Source: CBDDCA01 sp965218205 (GTDB taxonomy: Bacteria; Spirochaetota; Spirochaetia; WTKD01; G963693115). Taken from it: a stretch of 64,000 nucleotides of DNA. Location of the stretch: positions 930,001 through 994,000 of the forward strand of contig OZ244590.1 of NCBI GenBank assembly GCA_965218205.1, in the 5' to 3' direction. The notes beneath the pieces were generated by a model that did no database searches, had not been told where the DNA came from, and saw only the letters and a program-made list of their open reading frames with translations. Made by a program: the position numbers and the translations under genes. Positions within the stretch are counted from its first letter, which is position 1. The number at the start of each line of letters is the position of its first letter. Positions 9,040-17,476 of the stretch are shown here, in pieces.

Positions 9040-9816
9040 GTGGACGATAAAGAAATAGAACTATGGAAACAATTTAAAGAAACTGGCGATATAGAAATTC
9101 GCAATATTCTCGTTGAACAATATGCTCCGCTTGTTAAATATGTTGCAGGTAAGATGTTTCAAAAAATGCCAAAGAATGTTGAGTTTGACGATTTATTAAG
9201 TGCTGGTACATTTGGCTTATTTGATGCTATTGAAAAGTTTGATGTCACTATGAATGTGCTATTTAAGACCTATGCTATAGCAAGAATACAAGGAGCTATT
9301 AGAGATGATCTGCGAACTCATGATCCTTTACCAAGAACTATTAGGCAAAAAATTCGTGAGCTTGATGAGGTAACCCAATTACTTCAGGATAAATTAGAAA
9401 GACAGCCAACTGAAGATGAAATTTTAGAAGCTATGGGAATTCAGAAAGAGCAGTACGATAAGATTATGTCGTATGTTAGTCAAGCATATATTTTATCCTT
9501 AAATGATGTTCTTTTTACTAATAATGATGGTGAACAGATTACTTATTTTGATCAGGTAGGAACAAATATAGAAGATGCACCTGAATTTGCCTTTGCAGAA
9601 AAAGATATTATCCGTGTATTAAAATTAGCAATTCAAGAACTTCCAGAGCGAGAACTAAAAGTGCTAGTGTTGTATTATTTTGAAGAGCTAACGCTTAAAG
9701 AAATAGGAAAAGTGTTAAATGTTACAGAGTCTCGTGTATCTCAATTACATGGGCGTGCTATCAATAAACTCAAAACGAAATTATATAGTTATAAAAAAGG
9801 AGTATTTGAAAAATAA
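9040..9816 (+). CDS. fliA: Flagellar sigma factor FliA (sigma-28/WhiG type)
   Basis: A 258-residue sigma-70-family factor of the FliA/WhiG group that directs RNA polymerase to late flagellar promoters. Region 2 is visible at VKYVAGKMFQKMPKNVEFDD and AGTFGLFDAIEKFD, region 3 around LPRTIRQKIRELDEV, and region 4 with its helix-turn-helix at LTLKEIGKVLNVTESRVSQL. It starts at GTG 9040, ten bases after the previous gene. Its place at the end of the export operon is typical for spirochaetes, although in treponemes many flagellar genes are also read by the housekeeping factor. Confidence 0.95.
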   Translation: MDDKEIELWKQFKETGDIEIRNILVEQYAPLVKYVAGKMFQKMPKNVEFDDLLSAGTFGLFDAIEKFDVTMNVLFKTYAIARIQGAIRDDLRTHDPLPRTIRQKIRELDEVTQLLQDKLERQPTEDEILEAMGIQKEQYDKIMSYVSQAYILSLNDVLFTNNDGEQITYFDQVGTNIEDAPEFAFAEKDIIRVLKLAIQELPERELKVLVLYYFEELTLKEIGKVLNVTESRVSQLHGRAINKLKTKLYSYKKGVFEK

Positions 9817-9821
9817 AAGGT

Positions 9822-11756
9822 ATGGTAGATTATAAAAATTTTGTATATAAACTAAAAAATAAGCTACCTAAAAAAATAAGCGAAGAGCCTATACTGCGTA
9901 TTCAAACTGGATCTATTGAAGAGATACAAGAAAAGGCAAGTAGCTATTTTAATATGCCTATTGAAAACCTTAATTTTGAAATTGAATCTATTACAAACTC
10001 TGCTAATACAAAACAGTATTCAGTAATTACTTATCCTAAAGTTAATTATTTGAGGCAGGAATTTTTTGGTACTAATGTTGATAATAAAGATGGAATGGCT
10101 ATTGTTCGCTTTGATGAATCAGGAAACATACTCCTATTAGTTGCACCAGCAGTAGGAGAAGGAAAGAATATTACAGTTGATAGTGCAATGGATAAAGTGT
10201 ATCAACGTATACCCGCTACAATTTCAATAGATGTTTCTCTCATTAAAAAAATTGTTCTTGCTGCAAAAAATAGATGGTCATTTATAGCTACCTATCCTTA
10301 TGATGTAAATAATGATGTAAAGTATAGTGTATCTTTTTCTGAAGATGAGATGATTGCTTTTTTATATATGATTCCTCCTGGTGTGAATGGGGCAGATCCT
10401 GCAAGAAAAAAAATGAGAAATATTCTTCAGACAGAAGGGGTGAGGTATGGCATTGATGATAATATGCTTACTCAATTAGAATATATGCCATGTTATAATG
10501 AAGCTATTGCTGTGGCGTATGGAAAAGAGGTGCATCATGGAGAAGATGCATGGATAAAGATCACATCTTCTTCTGATAAAAAGGAAGCACAAAAGAGGTA
10601 TGATTTAGCACATACCTTAACTTTAGTAAAGCAAGGTGATATAATAGCCGAAAAAGTACCCTTAACATATGGATCAGAAGGCTATACAGTGACTAACAAT
10701 GAAATTTTTCCTGAACCAGGGAATGATATTGTTATAGCTTCTGGAAAAAATGCACAATTAAGTCCAGATGGAAATTCTGTGATAGCACTTAAAGATGGTG
10801 CAGTAAAGCTTATTCAAGGAAAGAAAGTAAGTGTAGAAGATTTATTAGTTATAGATTCTAGTCTCTCTTTGGAGATTGGTAATATTAATTTTCCGGGTTC
10901 GGTGCTTATTAAAGGAGATATTCCAGATGATTTTGAAATAACGGTAGGAGGGAGCTTACAAGTATACGGTGGTATTTCAAATTCTAATATACATGTAGAT
11001 GGTAATCTTACCGTAGGGCATGGAATTAAAGGACGTGGAAGTGCTCAAATATATGTTGGTGGAAGTATGTTTGCAAAATTTATTGAAAGTGCTAACCTTA
11101 GTATAGATAAGGATTGTTTTGTTGAACAATCTATTATTTCATCACAAATATTAGTGAAAGGGAGAATAGTAGTGGTAAGTGGTCGTGGGAAAGTGATGAG
11201 CAGTACGCTTACTGCAGGGATGGATATTTTTGTTCGTTCTATTGGTTCTGAATTAGGAGAAAGCAGTATACTAGAGATTAAATCAATGCCTAAGCTACGA
11301 AAGTTATATGAACAGCTTATTTTTACTAAGAGAGAAAAAATAAAAGAGCTAAATAGTTTGAAGCATTTTTTAGGAGAAGAAGATTATGCACTCATAAGAA
11401 AATTTTCCTCAATAGATAGTAACAAAAATAAAGATGATGGCTTGTATATGAAATATGAAGCGGTAAAAAAAACAGTGAGGAGTATACAGAATATACAGCG
11501 AGAACTAAAAGGTATTGTGCAAAAACTAAAAGTTCTCAATGGGTATCTTATAAAAGAAAAATCTATAGCTCATTTACATGTTATTCAGGATATTAAGGAA
11601 GGCACTGTCATCTCTATTGATAATGCGAGAATAACCACTAAAAATGATCTGCAACAAGTTGCCTTTTATTTGAATGATGAAAAAATTTCTGTACGTGATT
11701 ATAATATAAAAAGTGATACCGCTAAACTTGAACAGGTGCTAAACAGTGTTAAGTAG
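9822..11756 (+). CDS. DUF342 (FapA-family) protein with Jag_N-like domain
   Basis: The 644-residue protein begins with a Jag_N-like unit (about residues 25-60, SIEEIQEKASSYFNMP), followed by the FapA/DUF342 region with a beta-helix-like middle (repeated Gly-rich turns such as VGGSLQVYGGISNSNIHVDG) and a C-terminal coiled coil (about residues 505-560). FapA proteins are polymer-forming, cytoplasmic proteins; in several bacteria they are linked to flagellar assembly or placement, and this position at the end of a flagellar operon agrees with that. The exact job is unknown. The 3' end overlaps the next ORF by 11 bases. Confidence 0.8.
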   Translation: MVDYKNFVYKLKNKLPKKISEEPILRIQTGSIEEIQEKASSYFNMPIENLNFEIESITNSANTKQYSVITYPKVNYLRQEFFGTNVDNKDGMAIVRFDESGNILLLVAPAVGEGKNITVDSAMDKVYQRIPATISIDVSLIKKIVLAAKNRWSFIATYPYDVNNDVKYSVSFSEDEMIAFLYMIPPGVNGADPARKKMRNILQTEGVRYGIDDNMLTQLEYMPCYNEAIAVAYGKEVHHGEDAWIKITSSSDKKEAQKRYDLAHTLTLVKQGDIIAEKVPLTYGSEGYTVTNNEIFPEPGNDIVIASGKNAQLSPDGNSVIALKDGAVKLIQGKKVSVEDLLVIDSSLSLEIGNINFPGSVLIKGDIPDDFEITVGGSLQVYGGISNSNIHVDGNLTVGHGIKGRGSAQIYVGGSMFAKFIESANLSIDKDCFVEQSIISSQILVKGRIVVVSGRGKVMSSTLTAGMDIFVRSIGSELGESSILEIKSMPKLRKLYEQLIFTKREKIKELNSLKHFLGEEDYALIRKFSSIDSNKNKDDGLYMKYEAVKKTVRSIQNIQRELKGIVQKLKVLNGYLIKEKSIAHLHVIQDIKEGTVISIDNARITTKNDLQQVAFYLNDEKISVRDYNIKSDTAKLEQVLNSVK

Positions 11757-12048
11757 TGATGTTATTCAAAATAATGTATCTTCTCTCTATACTGTCGCGT
11801 CTGAAGTTGACAAACTAAAGAAAGAAGGAGTAAGAAATCAGGAAGCATCTCAAAAAAAAATTGATGAGATTGCTAGCAAACAAGTAACATCAGTGACTGC
11901 TACCGATCAAGATTCTGATGCTCAGAAAGTGCTTGATGATGAGGAAGAAAAACAGAAAAAATCGACTGAGCATAAAAATATATCTCATGAAAAAAGAGAG
12001 ATAATGAAAGACACAAGTAAAGGTGTTGTTGTGGATATTACGTGTTAG
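11746..12048 (+). CDS. Small charged protein of unknown function
   Basis: A 100-residue hydrophilic protein with GTG start overlapping the DUF342 gene by 11 bases, so it is probably made by coupling. The first third can form an amphipathic or coiled-coil helix (VASEVDKLKKEG to KKIDEIASK); the middle is very rich in Asp, Glu and Lys. There is no signal peptide, membrane segment or motif that I recognise. The C-terminus GVVVDITC is the only hydrophobic stretch. Its place makes a flagellum-related or envelope role possible, but this is only context. Confidence 0.6.
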   Translation: MLSSDVIQNNVSSLYTVASEVDKLKKEGVRNQEASQKKIDEIASKQVTSVTATDQDSDAQKVLDDEEEKQKKSTEHKNISHEKREIMKDTSKGVVVDITC

Positions 12049-12052
12049 TGTT

Positions 12053-12550
12053 ATGTCATGGTTGAGCATCTTTGTTATTATTTGTTTTTCAATTCTCATT
12101 AATATTGTAATATCATCATTTTTGATAGCACGATCCCATCATTCAAAAAAAATAGTATCGGAGGTGGAACAAACATTATCAGATCTCATTAAGAATATTA
12201 ATCAAGCTACATACGAACAAATAACCCTCGCAGAAGAGAGTATAAAAAAACTGCGTCATGAAAATAAACAAGGAAAAGAAGTACATGCAAAACTTGCATT
12301 TTTAAGTGAAGAGAAATATCAAGTATTATTACATGTTCTCAAAACTATTGAAAGAAAAAAAGCACACACTGTAATCACTCCTACTGGTAATAATGGTATG
12401 TCTAAAGAGAGGATGATAATAGCGAAAAAAAAATCGCAGCAAGCATCTTTGCGTACACAGAATACACAAAAAAACCATGATAATCAAACATTGCAAGACA
12501 TTAATTATAGCTCATTATCATGTGATGAAATTGATTTACTCAAGCTATAG
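12053..12550 (+). CDS. Membrane-anchored coiled-coil protein of unknown function
   Basis: Read from ATG 12053, the 165-residue protein has one N-terminal membrane anchor (LSIFVIICFSILINIVISSF) and then a long helical, charged region likely to form a coiled coil (VSEVEQTLSDLIKNINQ onwards). This is followed by a basic, disordered tail. A GTG start at 12023 is also open but would place extra residues before the anchor and overlap the preceding gene. No ribosome site is obvious for either start. It is the last gene of the flagellar transcript and overlaps the end of the convergent methyltransferase gene by 11 bases. Confidence 0.6.
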   Translation: MSWLSIFVIICFSILINIVISSFLIARSHHSKKIVSEVEQTLSDLIKNINQATYEQITLAEESIKKLRHENKQGKEVHAKLAFLSEEKYQVLLHVLKTIERKKAHTVITPTGNNGMSKERMIIAKKKSQQASLRTQNTQKNHDNQTLQDINYSSLSCDEIDLLKL

Positions 12551-14153
12551 AGTATGATCTGAAAGTTCCATTTTCTGTTTCCTCTATCCCTAAATAGTTA
12601 TATAATACTTCTTTGTTAAAAATAGTTTCTTTATGTAACACTTCATGATATATTGGTAAATATTCTAAATTTTTTCGCAGTACTTTGTTAGTCTTAAATA
12701 ATGATGAATATAGCCAGTTCATAAAATCAGAACTCAAATAATCTGCTAAAATTGAGTGTTTGATTGGAACATACATGTTAGGAATTACTAAATTTGCACT
12801 ATTTAATAAAAAATGTCCTTGTGTATCATGTGCAAAAATTAATTTTGATGAAATAAAACGATATACCAATTTACTGTTAGCGGTATACAAGTTTCTGTCT
12901 GCCACTTGTTGATATAATGATACATTCTTAGGGATAAATAATTTTGGATCTTCAATGCATTTATTATGAATATCTTTGCCACATAAAATTGGCATATATC
13001 CCTCTTTTTCTTTTTTACTAAAAAATTTGGAATTATTACCAGTTACTATCCCTAAACCCCAACGAGCATTATTAGCTAATGTTATATGCTTGAAGGATAA
13101 TAAATATTCAATGGTATTTTGTTCCTCTTGTGTTACATCAATATTGAAAATATGTTCCCAATTTCTTTTAAATGAATGTTGTAGTCGAGTATGAGAGATT
13201 GTATCATTATATTTTGAACAACAAACTATATTATTTGATGTGCTTTTTTTATTTTTTAGAAATAGTCCAACAGAAGAAGCCATCAATCCTTTAAACGGTT
13301 TTTTATAATCTACTAAACTAAGTATTTCTTTCTCTACTATTTTTGTTCTAATGTCAGCAAAAGCACTCACAGAAAAACAAGAATCTGGTAATAGTAACCC
13401 AATAAAGCCATTTTCTTTGGTGCATAAAATAGACAATGCTATAAAAAAAGCCGAGCTATCCATACTTTTACCTGTTTGAAAAGTACGAGAAAAATTATAT
13501 TTTATATTTTTTGAATATTTTTTTCCCCATGGTGGATTGGTCATTATCACATTGTATGTTTCAGTTTTTCCTAGATAATACTGCTCTAAAGTATCAATAT
13601 GTTTTAAGTGTGCATAACGTCCTGTGCGTTCAAAGATACGTTTTTTTGCTATGTTCAGAGCTGTTTTGTCGGTATCAAAACCATAAATATTTTCAGGTTC
13701 AAACCCAGCTTCAATAGCCCCTAATAAAAAATTTCCTGTGCCACAACAAGGATCACAAAAAGTCATACTATCATTAATATCATCTGTTATTTTTTCAAAA
13801 AAGTCCTTAATGATATTCTCGGGAGTGTAAAATATTCCTTCTTTATTTCGATAAGAGTTTGATAATCCCTTTTCATATAGAGAACTTAGTTGCTCAGTTG
13901 CGTATTTTTTTTCTGCAATACTCTTAATTAATTCATCATGATTATGTGTATCTAATAGTAATTTATTGGCACGAGAATGTAATTTTTCTTTGCCTAAGAT
14001 ATTATTTTGAAAATGAGAAAAGGATGTATAACTTACCAAACCTTTTCCTGTAGAGTGTAAATATCCACATTTTACCCAATTTCTGACAGTTGCTAAGGAA
14101 ACACTAAATTTCTCTGTAATCCAATCATAAGAGACATGCTCAGTATGTATCAT
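12540..14153 (-). CDS. Solitary N6-adenine DNA methyltransferase (gamma class)
   Basis: A 537-residue enzyme with methyltransferase motif X at GIFYTP (residues 106-111), motif I at DPCCGTGNF (134-142, AdoMet binding) and the catalytic NPPW at 206-209. This order and motif type are those of TaqI/type I HsdM-like adenine methyltransferases. The N-terminal 50 residues resemble a MerR/HTH DNA-binding unit (ITEKFSVSLATVRNWVKCG), and the C-terminal half should hold the target recognition domain. No nuclease motif is seen in the protein and no nuclease gene lies beside it. It may be an orphan methylase with regulatory effect or a remnant of a restriction system. It sits at the boundary between the conserved flagellar operon and the variable lipoprotein array. 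Confidence 0.85.
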   Translation of the reverse strand: MIHTEHVSYDWITEKFSVSLATVRNWVKCGYLHSTGKGLVSYTSFSHFQNNILGKEKLHSRANKLLLDTHNHDELIKSIAEKKYATEQLSSLYEKGLSNSYRNKEGIFYTPENIIKDFFEKITDDINDSMTFCDPCCGTGNFLLGAIEAGFEPENIYGFDTDKTALNIAKKRIFERTGRYAHLKHIDTLEQYYLGKTETYNVIMTNPPWGKKYSKNIKYNFSRTFQTGKSMDSSAFFIALSILCTKENGFIGLLLPDSCFSVSAFADIRTKIVEKEILSLVDYKKPFKGLMASSVGLFLKNKKSTSNNIVCCSKYNDTISHTRLQHSFKRNWEHIFNIDVTQEEQNTIEYLLSFKHITLANNARWGLGIVTGNNSKFFSKKEKEGYMPILCGKDIHNKCIEDPKLFIPKNVSLYQQVADRNLYTANSKLVYRFISSKLIFAHDTQGHFLLNSANLVIPNMYVPIKHSILADYLSSDFMNWLYSSLFKTNKVLRKNLEYLPIYHEVLHKETIFNKEVLYNYLGIEETENGTFRSYSIA

Positions 14154-14281
14154 TGTATTCCTTTTCCATTTTTTTAGTATATCTAATTTGAGAGTTTTTA
14201 TTTTGATATGAGATGCTCTTGCTTTTTTGTTGCTCTATCTTTTAGAATAGCTTTTTTTCTTTTATCTGATATTTTATCGGA
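14154..14281. other. AT-rich gap between divergent genes
   Basis: This 128-base stretch separates the methyltransferase gene (minus strand) from the duplicated 5' region of the first lipoprotein gene (plus strand). It consists mainly of T-rich runs. I see no gene. It should hold the methyltransferase promoter, but I cannot identify one with confidence. Confidence 0.4.
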
Positions 14282-14294
14282 TCAAATATTTTAC

Positions 14295-14343
14295 TTAAGC
14301 AGTGCTTAAAATTGAGAATAAAAGGCTATTTTTTAAAAAATAG
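14295..14343. promoter_or_regulatory. Two palindromes upstream of lipoprotein gene 1
   Basis: TTAAGCA-G-TGCTTAA is a perfect 7+1+7 palindrome at 14,295-14,309. CTATTTTTTAAAAAATAG is a perfect 18-base palindrome at 14,326-14,343, ending 11 bases before the -35 element. Both are kept in the copy at 17,490-17,538, and partly at 26,238-26,287. They could be regulator binding sites; no protein partner can be named. Confidence 0.5.
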
Positions 14344-14354
14344 ACATTTTACTA

Positions 14355-14383
14355 TTGCATTTTTTTTTTTTTCATTGTATGAT
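14355..14383 (+). promoter_or_regulatory. Sigma-70-type promoter with T13 spacer tract, lipoprotein gene 1
   Basis: TTGCAT at 14,355-14,360 and TATGAT at 14,378-14,383 are 17 bases apart. Thirteen consecutive T residues (14,360-14,372) begin with the last base of the -35 and fill most of the spacer. A homopolymer between -35 and -10 is the known arrangement of phase-variable promoters, because slippage changes the spacing. The likely start of transcription is near 14,390. Confidence 0.65.
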
Positions 14384-14403
14384 ATAGTCATATTTGTAAA
14401 AAA

Positions 14404-14422
14404 TTCAAGTGTTAATCTTGAA
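14404..14422 (+). promoter_or_regulatory. Leader hairpin next to the ribosome site
   Basis: TTCAAG (14,404-14,409) and CTTGAA (14,417-14,422) form a 6-bp stem with a 7-base loop immediately before the AAAGGAG ribosome site of the lipoprotein gene. The same hairpin precedes genes 2 and 4 of the family. It may affect initiation or mRNA stability. Confidence 0.45.
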
Positions 14423-14435
14423 AAAGGAGCGAAAT

Positions 14436-17225
14436 ATGAAAAAAAATCATACATGGTTCATTATTTATATTATTTTTAGTATTTTTGTTATTTTGATAAG
14501 TGCTTGTGAAGCTAATACTTCAACTAGCTCTGTAGCGGGGGATGATGTACTACCCTCTGCGGATGCCTTTGTAGAAGTAAAAAATATTATTAGTAATACT
14601 ACCGACAGAAGTATTATATTGAAATGGACAGCTCCGACGCTTAGCGCTAGCCATAAAAAGAAAGACGGCACAGCACTTACAAAGGCAGATATATCCTACA
14701 AAGTATATCGGGTAGAAAAGGGAGCAAGGAGCAGAATAATAGCGAATATTATGGCTTTAGATAAGTCACCCATACAAGTAAAAAAAGGAATAATAACCAC
14801 GAATATCAATAATCTTAAGCCTACTACCACTTATGAAGTAGTAGTACAAGCAGTCAATTCTACTGACCCTACAAAAGCCTCTACAGGAATAAAGATAGAA
14901 GTAACGACCCTTGCAACTAATCACGCAACAGCACCAGCAGAAGCAAGTAATGTTACGGGAAATCCAACCGATATAAGTGCAAGTATATCATGGCAAGCTC
15001 CAACGCTTAACACTAGCCATAAAAAGAAAGACGGCACAGCACTCACAAAGGCAGATATATCCTACAAAGTATATCGGGTAGAAAAAGGAAGCGATGCCCG
15101 AACAGTAGCAGAGATTAAGACAGCAGATAATAAAGCGATAACAGTAAAAGGAACAACAAGAATAAGTATAACTAATCTTACACATACTACCACCTATGAA
15201 ATAGTAGTACAAGCAGTCAATTCTACTGATACTACAAAAGCCTCTAACGGCATACGAATAGAAGTAACTACTCTTGCTACTAATCAAGCAACAGCACCAG
15301 CAGACGCAAGCAATGTTAGAGGAAGCTCAGCCGATGACAGTGTAGAGGTATCATGGCAAGCCCCAACGCTTGATACTAGCCACAAGAAAGCAGATGGAGG
15401 AAGGCTTACCAGTGCAGATATATCGTACAAAGTATATCGGGTAGCAAAGGGAGACAATGCCCGCACAATAGCAGAGATTAAAACAGCAGACACGAACCCG
15501 CTAGCAGTAGCAAAGGGAACAACAAGAACAACTATAAGTAACCTTGCAGGTAGTACAACATATGAGATAGTAATACAATCAGTCAATGCAACCGATACTA
15601 CAAAAGTCTCTACAGGAATAAGAAAAGAAGTAACTACCCTTGCCACTATTAGCATGAGAGCAAAGGAGCAAGGAAAGAGTACTACAGTTTCTACTCTATC
15701 AGCAACCGCACAAGGAAAAGACGGAACAACAGAAATTACTCCTATTGTAATGGAAGTAACGCCCAGTAGTGTAGTAAGCGGAGGTACATTTTCAATCAGC
15801 CCCAACCTTACAGAAAATACAGGCATTTCATTTAATACCAGCAACGGCACAATATCAGGGGTAGCGAAGTATATACAGGATGAAACTAATTATACAATAA
15901 CATTTACAACACAAGACGGCAGAACAGTACAGACCTCTATTGATGTTACTATAGTGGGGAAGCATAGTCCAAAAAATCAATACGAGCTAGTTAAATTAAT
16001 AAATGGAATAATGGACACCGATAAAGACGGAGAGGCAGACGATAAAATTGACCCCGACTTAAACATTATTGATACAAGTAATATTACAGATATGGGGAAT
16101 CTGTTTTCTGAAAGCACAAAATTACACCGTTTCAATGGAGATATATCAAAATGGAATGTAAGCAATGTAACGGATATGCAACTAATGTTTCACGGAGCAA
16201 CCGCCTTTAATGGAGATATATCAAATTGGAATGTAGGCAAAGTCAGAACTATGAAAGCAATGTTTTATAAAGCAACCGCCTTTAATAGTGATATATCAAA
16301 CTGGAATGTAAGCAGTGTAACGGATATGTACGGAATGTTTAGAGAAGCAACCGCCTTTAATAAAGATATATCAAACTGGAATGTAAGCAGTGTAACGGAT
16401 ATGTACGGAATGTTTAGCGGAGCAACCGCCTTTAATAGTGATATATCAAACTGGAAAGTAGGGAAAGTTACTACTATGGAGTCTATGTTTCAAGGAGCAA
16501 CCGCCTTTAATAGTGATATATCAAACTGGAATGTAGGCAAAGTAAAAACCATGAAAGGAATGTTTGCAGGAGCAACCTCGTTTAATAGAGGTATATCAAA
16601 CTGGAATGTAAGCAGTGTAACGGATATGAGCGGAATGTTTACAGGAGCAACCGCATTTAATGGGGATATATCAAACTGGAAAGTAGGTAATGTAACGGAT
16701 ATGAACAATATGTTTCACGGAGCAACCGCATTTAATGGGGATATATCAAACTGGAAAGTAGGCAACGTAACGGATATGCACCGTATGTTTAGAGAAGCAA
16801 CCGCCTTTAATAAAGATATTTCAAACTGGAATGTAGGCAGTGTAACGGATATGAACCGTATGTTTACAAGAGCAGCCGCCTTTAATAAAAATATTTCAAA
16901 CTGGAATGTAAGTAACGTAACGGATATGAGTTATATGTTTAGCAGAGCAACCGCCTTTAATAGTGATATATCAAACTGGAATGTAGGGGAAGTTACAAAT
17001 ATGTACGGAATGTTTAGCTATGCGACCGCCTTTAATAGTGATATATCAAACTGGAATGTAGGGAAAGTAACGGATATGAGTTTTATGTTTTTGTATGCTC
17101 CTGCCTTTAAGAGAAATTTAGATAAATGGGGTAGCCATATAGGAGGTAGAACAGTGAAAAAGACCAACATGTTTGCAAGAAGTGGAGTAACGACACCGCC
17201 CTCATGGTACTCAAGTAAAAAGTAA
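14436..17225 (+). CDS. Surface lipoprotein 1: FN3-like x3, Ig-like, BspA/DUF285 repeats x13
   Basis: The gene encodes a secreted lipoprotein with signal peptide and lipobox LISAC (Cys about residue 23 from ATG 14,436, which follows AAAGGAG). Three FN3-like domains of about 121 residues come first, recognised by SYKVYRV and TTYEIVVQAVN strands. Then comes an Ig-like (He_PIG-type) domain (VVSGGTFSISPNLTENTG), a short Asp-rich loop DTDKDGEADD that looks like a calcium-binding loop, and thirteen BspA-type repeats of exactly 25 residues (pattern DISNWNVSxVTDMxxMFxxA). A cap with NMFARSGVTTPP ends the protein. BspA-type proteins are adhesins or surface ligand binders in oral and gut bacteria and in trichomonads, so a surface adhesin is likely. 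The first 200 residues are almost identical to gene 2. Confidence 0.88.
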   Translation: MKKNHTWFIIYIIFSIFVILISACEANTSTSSVAGDDVLPSADAFVEVKNIISNTTDRSIILKWTAPTLSASHKKKDGTALTKADISYKVYRVEKGARSRIIANIMALDKSPIQVKKGIITTNINNLKPTTTYEVVVQAVNSTDPTKASTGIKIEVTTLATNHATAPAEASNVTGNPTDISASISWQAPTLNTSHKKKDGTALTKADISYKVYRVEKGSDARTVAEIKTADNKAITVKGTTRISITNLTHTTTYEIVVQAVNSTDTTKASNGIRIEVTTLATNQATAPADASNVRGSSADDSVEVSWQAPTLDTSHKKADGGRLTSADISYKVYRVAKGDNARTIAEIKTADTNPLAVAKGTTRTTISNLAGSTTYEIVIQSVNATDTTKVSTGIRKEVTTLATISMRAKEQGKSTTVSTLSATAQGKDGTTEITPIVMEVTPSSVVSGGTFSISPNLTENTGISFNTSNGTISGVAKYIQDETNYTITFTTQDGRTVQTSIDVTIVGKHSPKNQYELVKLINGIMDTDKDGEADDKIDPDLNIIDTSNITDMGNLFSESTKLHRFNGDISKWNVSNVTDMQLMFHGATAFNGDISNWNVGKVRTMKAMFYKATAFNSDISNWNVSSVTDMYGMFREATAFNKDISNWNVSSVTDMYGMFSGATAFNSDISNWKVGKVTTMESMFQGATAFNSDISNWNVGKVKTMKGMFAGATSFNRGISNWNVSSVTDMSGMFTGATAFNGDISNWKVGNVTDMNNMFHGATAFNGDISNWKVGNVTDMHRMFREATAFNKDISNWNVGSVTDMNRMFTRAAAFNKNISNWNVSNVTDMSYMFSRATAFNSDISNWNVGEVTNMYGMFSYATAFNSDISNWNVGKVTDMSFMFLYAPAFKRNLDKWGSHIGGRTVKKTNMFARSGVTTPPSWYSSKK
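16134..17108 (+). repeat. Tandem array of thirteen 75-base BspA/DUF285 units
   Basis: Thirteen in-frame units of exactly 75 bases, each beginning with an Asn, Lys or Ser plus xDISNW-type codons and ending with a TAF codon group. No unit length varies, so the whole array is 975 bases. Neighbouring units differ mainly at the residues after VTDM and MF, that is at positions expected on the exposed face. Confidence 0.95.
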
Positions 17226-17443
17226 GGAATAGTAAACTTGTGTAGGGATGAGAAATATAAAATCTTTCATAGTATCAATGTAAGATGTTTATTATTCTTA
17301 TTCTTTTAATCATCCCTACACTTTAGTAAGTTTATATAAGACAGGAAAACTGTTATTACTATTATAAATTGAGTATATTTGAGAAAGGAGTTTTGCTATC
17401 TCATGTATGGATTTTTGGAGGCACGCAAGATGGTAAAAGTACA
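17226..17443 (+). repeat. Long direct repeat B, copy 1 (3' flank of lipoprotein gene 1)
   Basis: About 218 bases after the stop codon are nearly identical to 29,755-29,972 after gene 4 (constant offset 12,529). They contain an inverted repeat, a T-rich part and a strong ribosome site followed by ATG. The similarity ends abruptly at 17,443, where a PBP-like fragment follows. Confidence 0.9.
17240..17321. repeat. Inverted repeat GTGTAGGGATGA with 58-base loop
   Basis: GTGTAGGGATGA at 17,240-17,251 pairs perfectly with TCATCCCTACAC at 17,310-17,321. Related pairs lie after gene 2 (23,556-23,636) and after gene 4 (29,769-29,850), and a single left arm lies after gene 3 (26,213-26,224). There is no T tract after the right arm, so it is not a standard terminator, though it could protect the 3' end of the mRNA. 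Confidence 0.75.
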
Positions 17444-17467
17444 TGGCTTTGAACATTGCGACCAGTA
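17444..17467. pseudogene. 24-base relic of the PBP gene
   Basis: The 24 bases here match 30,731-30,754 inside the penicillin-binding protein gene with one mismatch (shared core TGGCTTTGAAC and TTGCGACCAGTA). They directly follow repeat B. In the intact copy, repeat B is followed by the 3' end of the PBP gene. The simplest reading is that a duplicated segment once carried part of the PBP gene, and that nearly all of it was deleted. Confidence 0.65.
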
Positions 17468-17476
17468 AACCTCCAT

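Larger units (their letters stand above)
14282..15048 (+). repeat. Long direct repeat A, copy 1 (5' flank and start of lipoprotein gene 1)
   Basis: About 767 bases, running from TCAAATATTTTAC through the promoter, leader, signal peptide, first FN3-like domain and part of the second, are repeated at 17,477-18,243 with a constant offset of 3,195. By eye there are fewer than about ten mismatches and no insertions or deletions. This points to recent duplication or gene conversion. Confidence 0.9.

Noticed and set aside
16134..17108. Regular 75-base periodicity resembling a CRISPR array
   Set aside because: The units are in frame, fully coding, have no unique spacers, and match the BspA/DUF285 repeat protein pattern.
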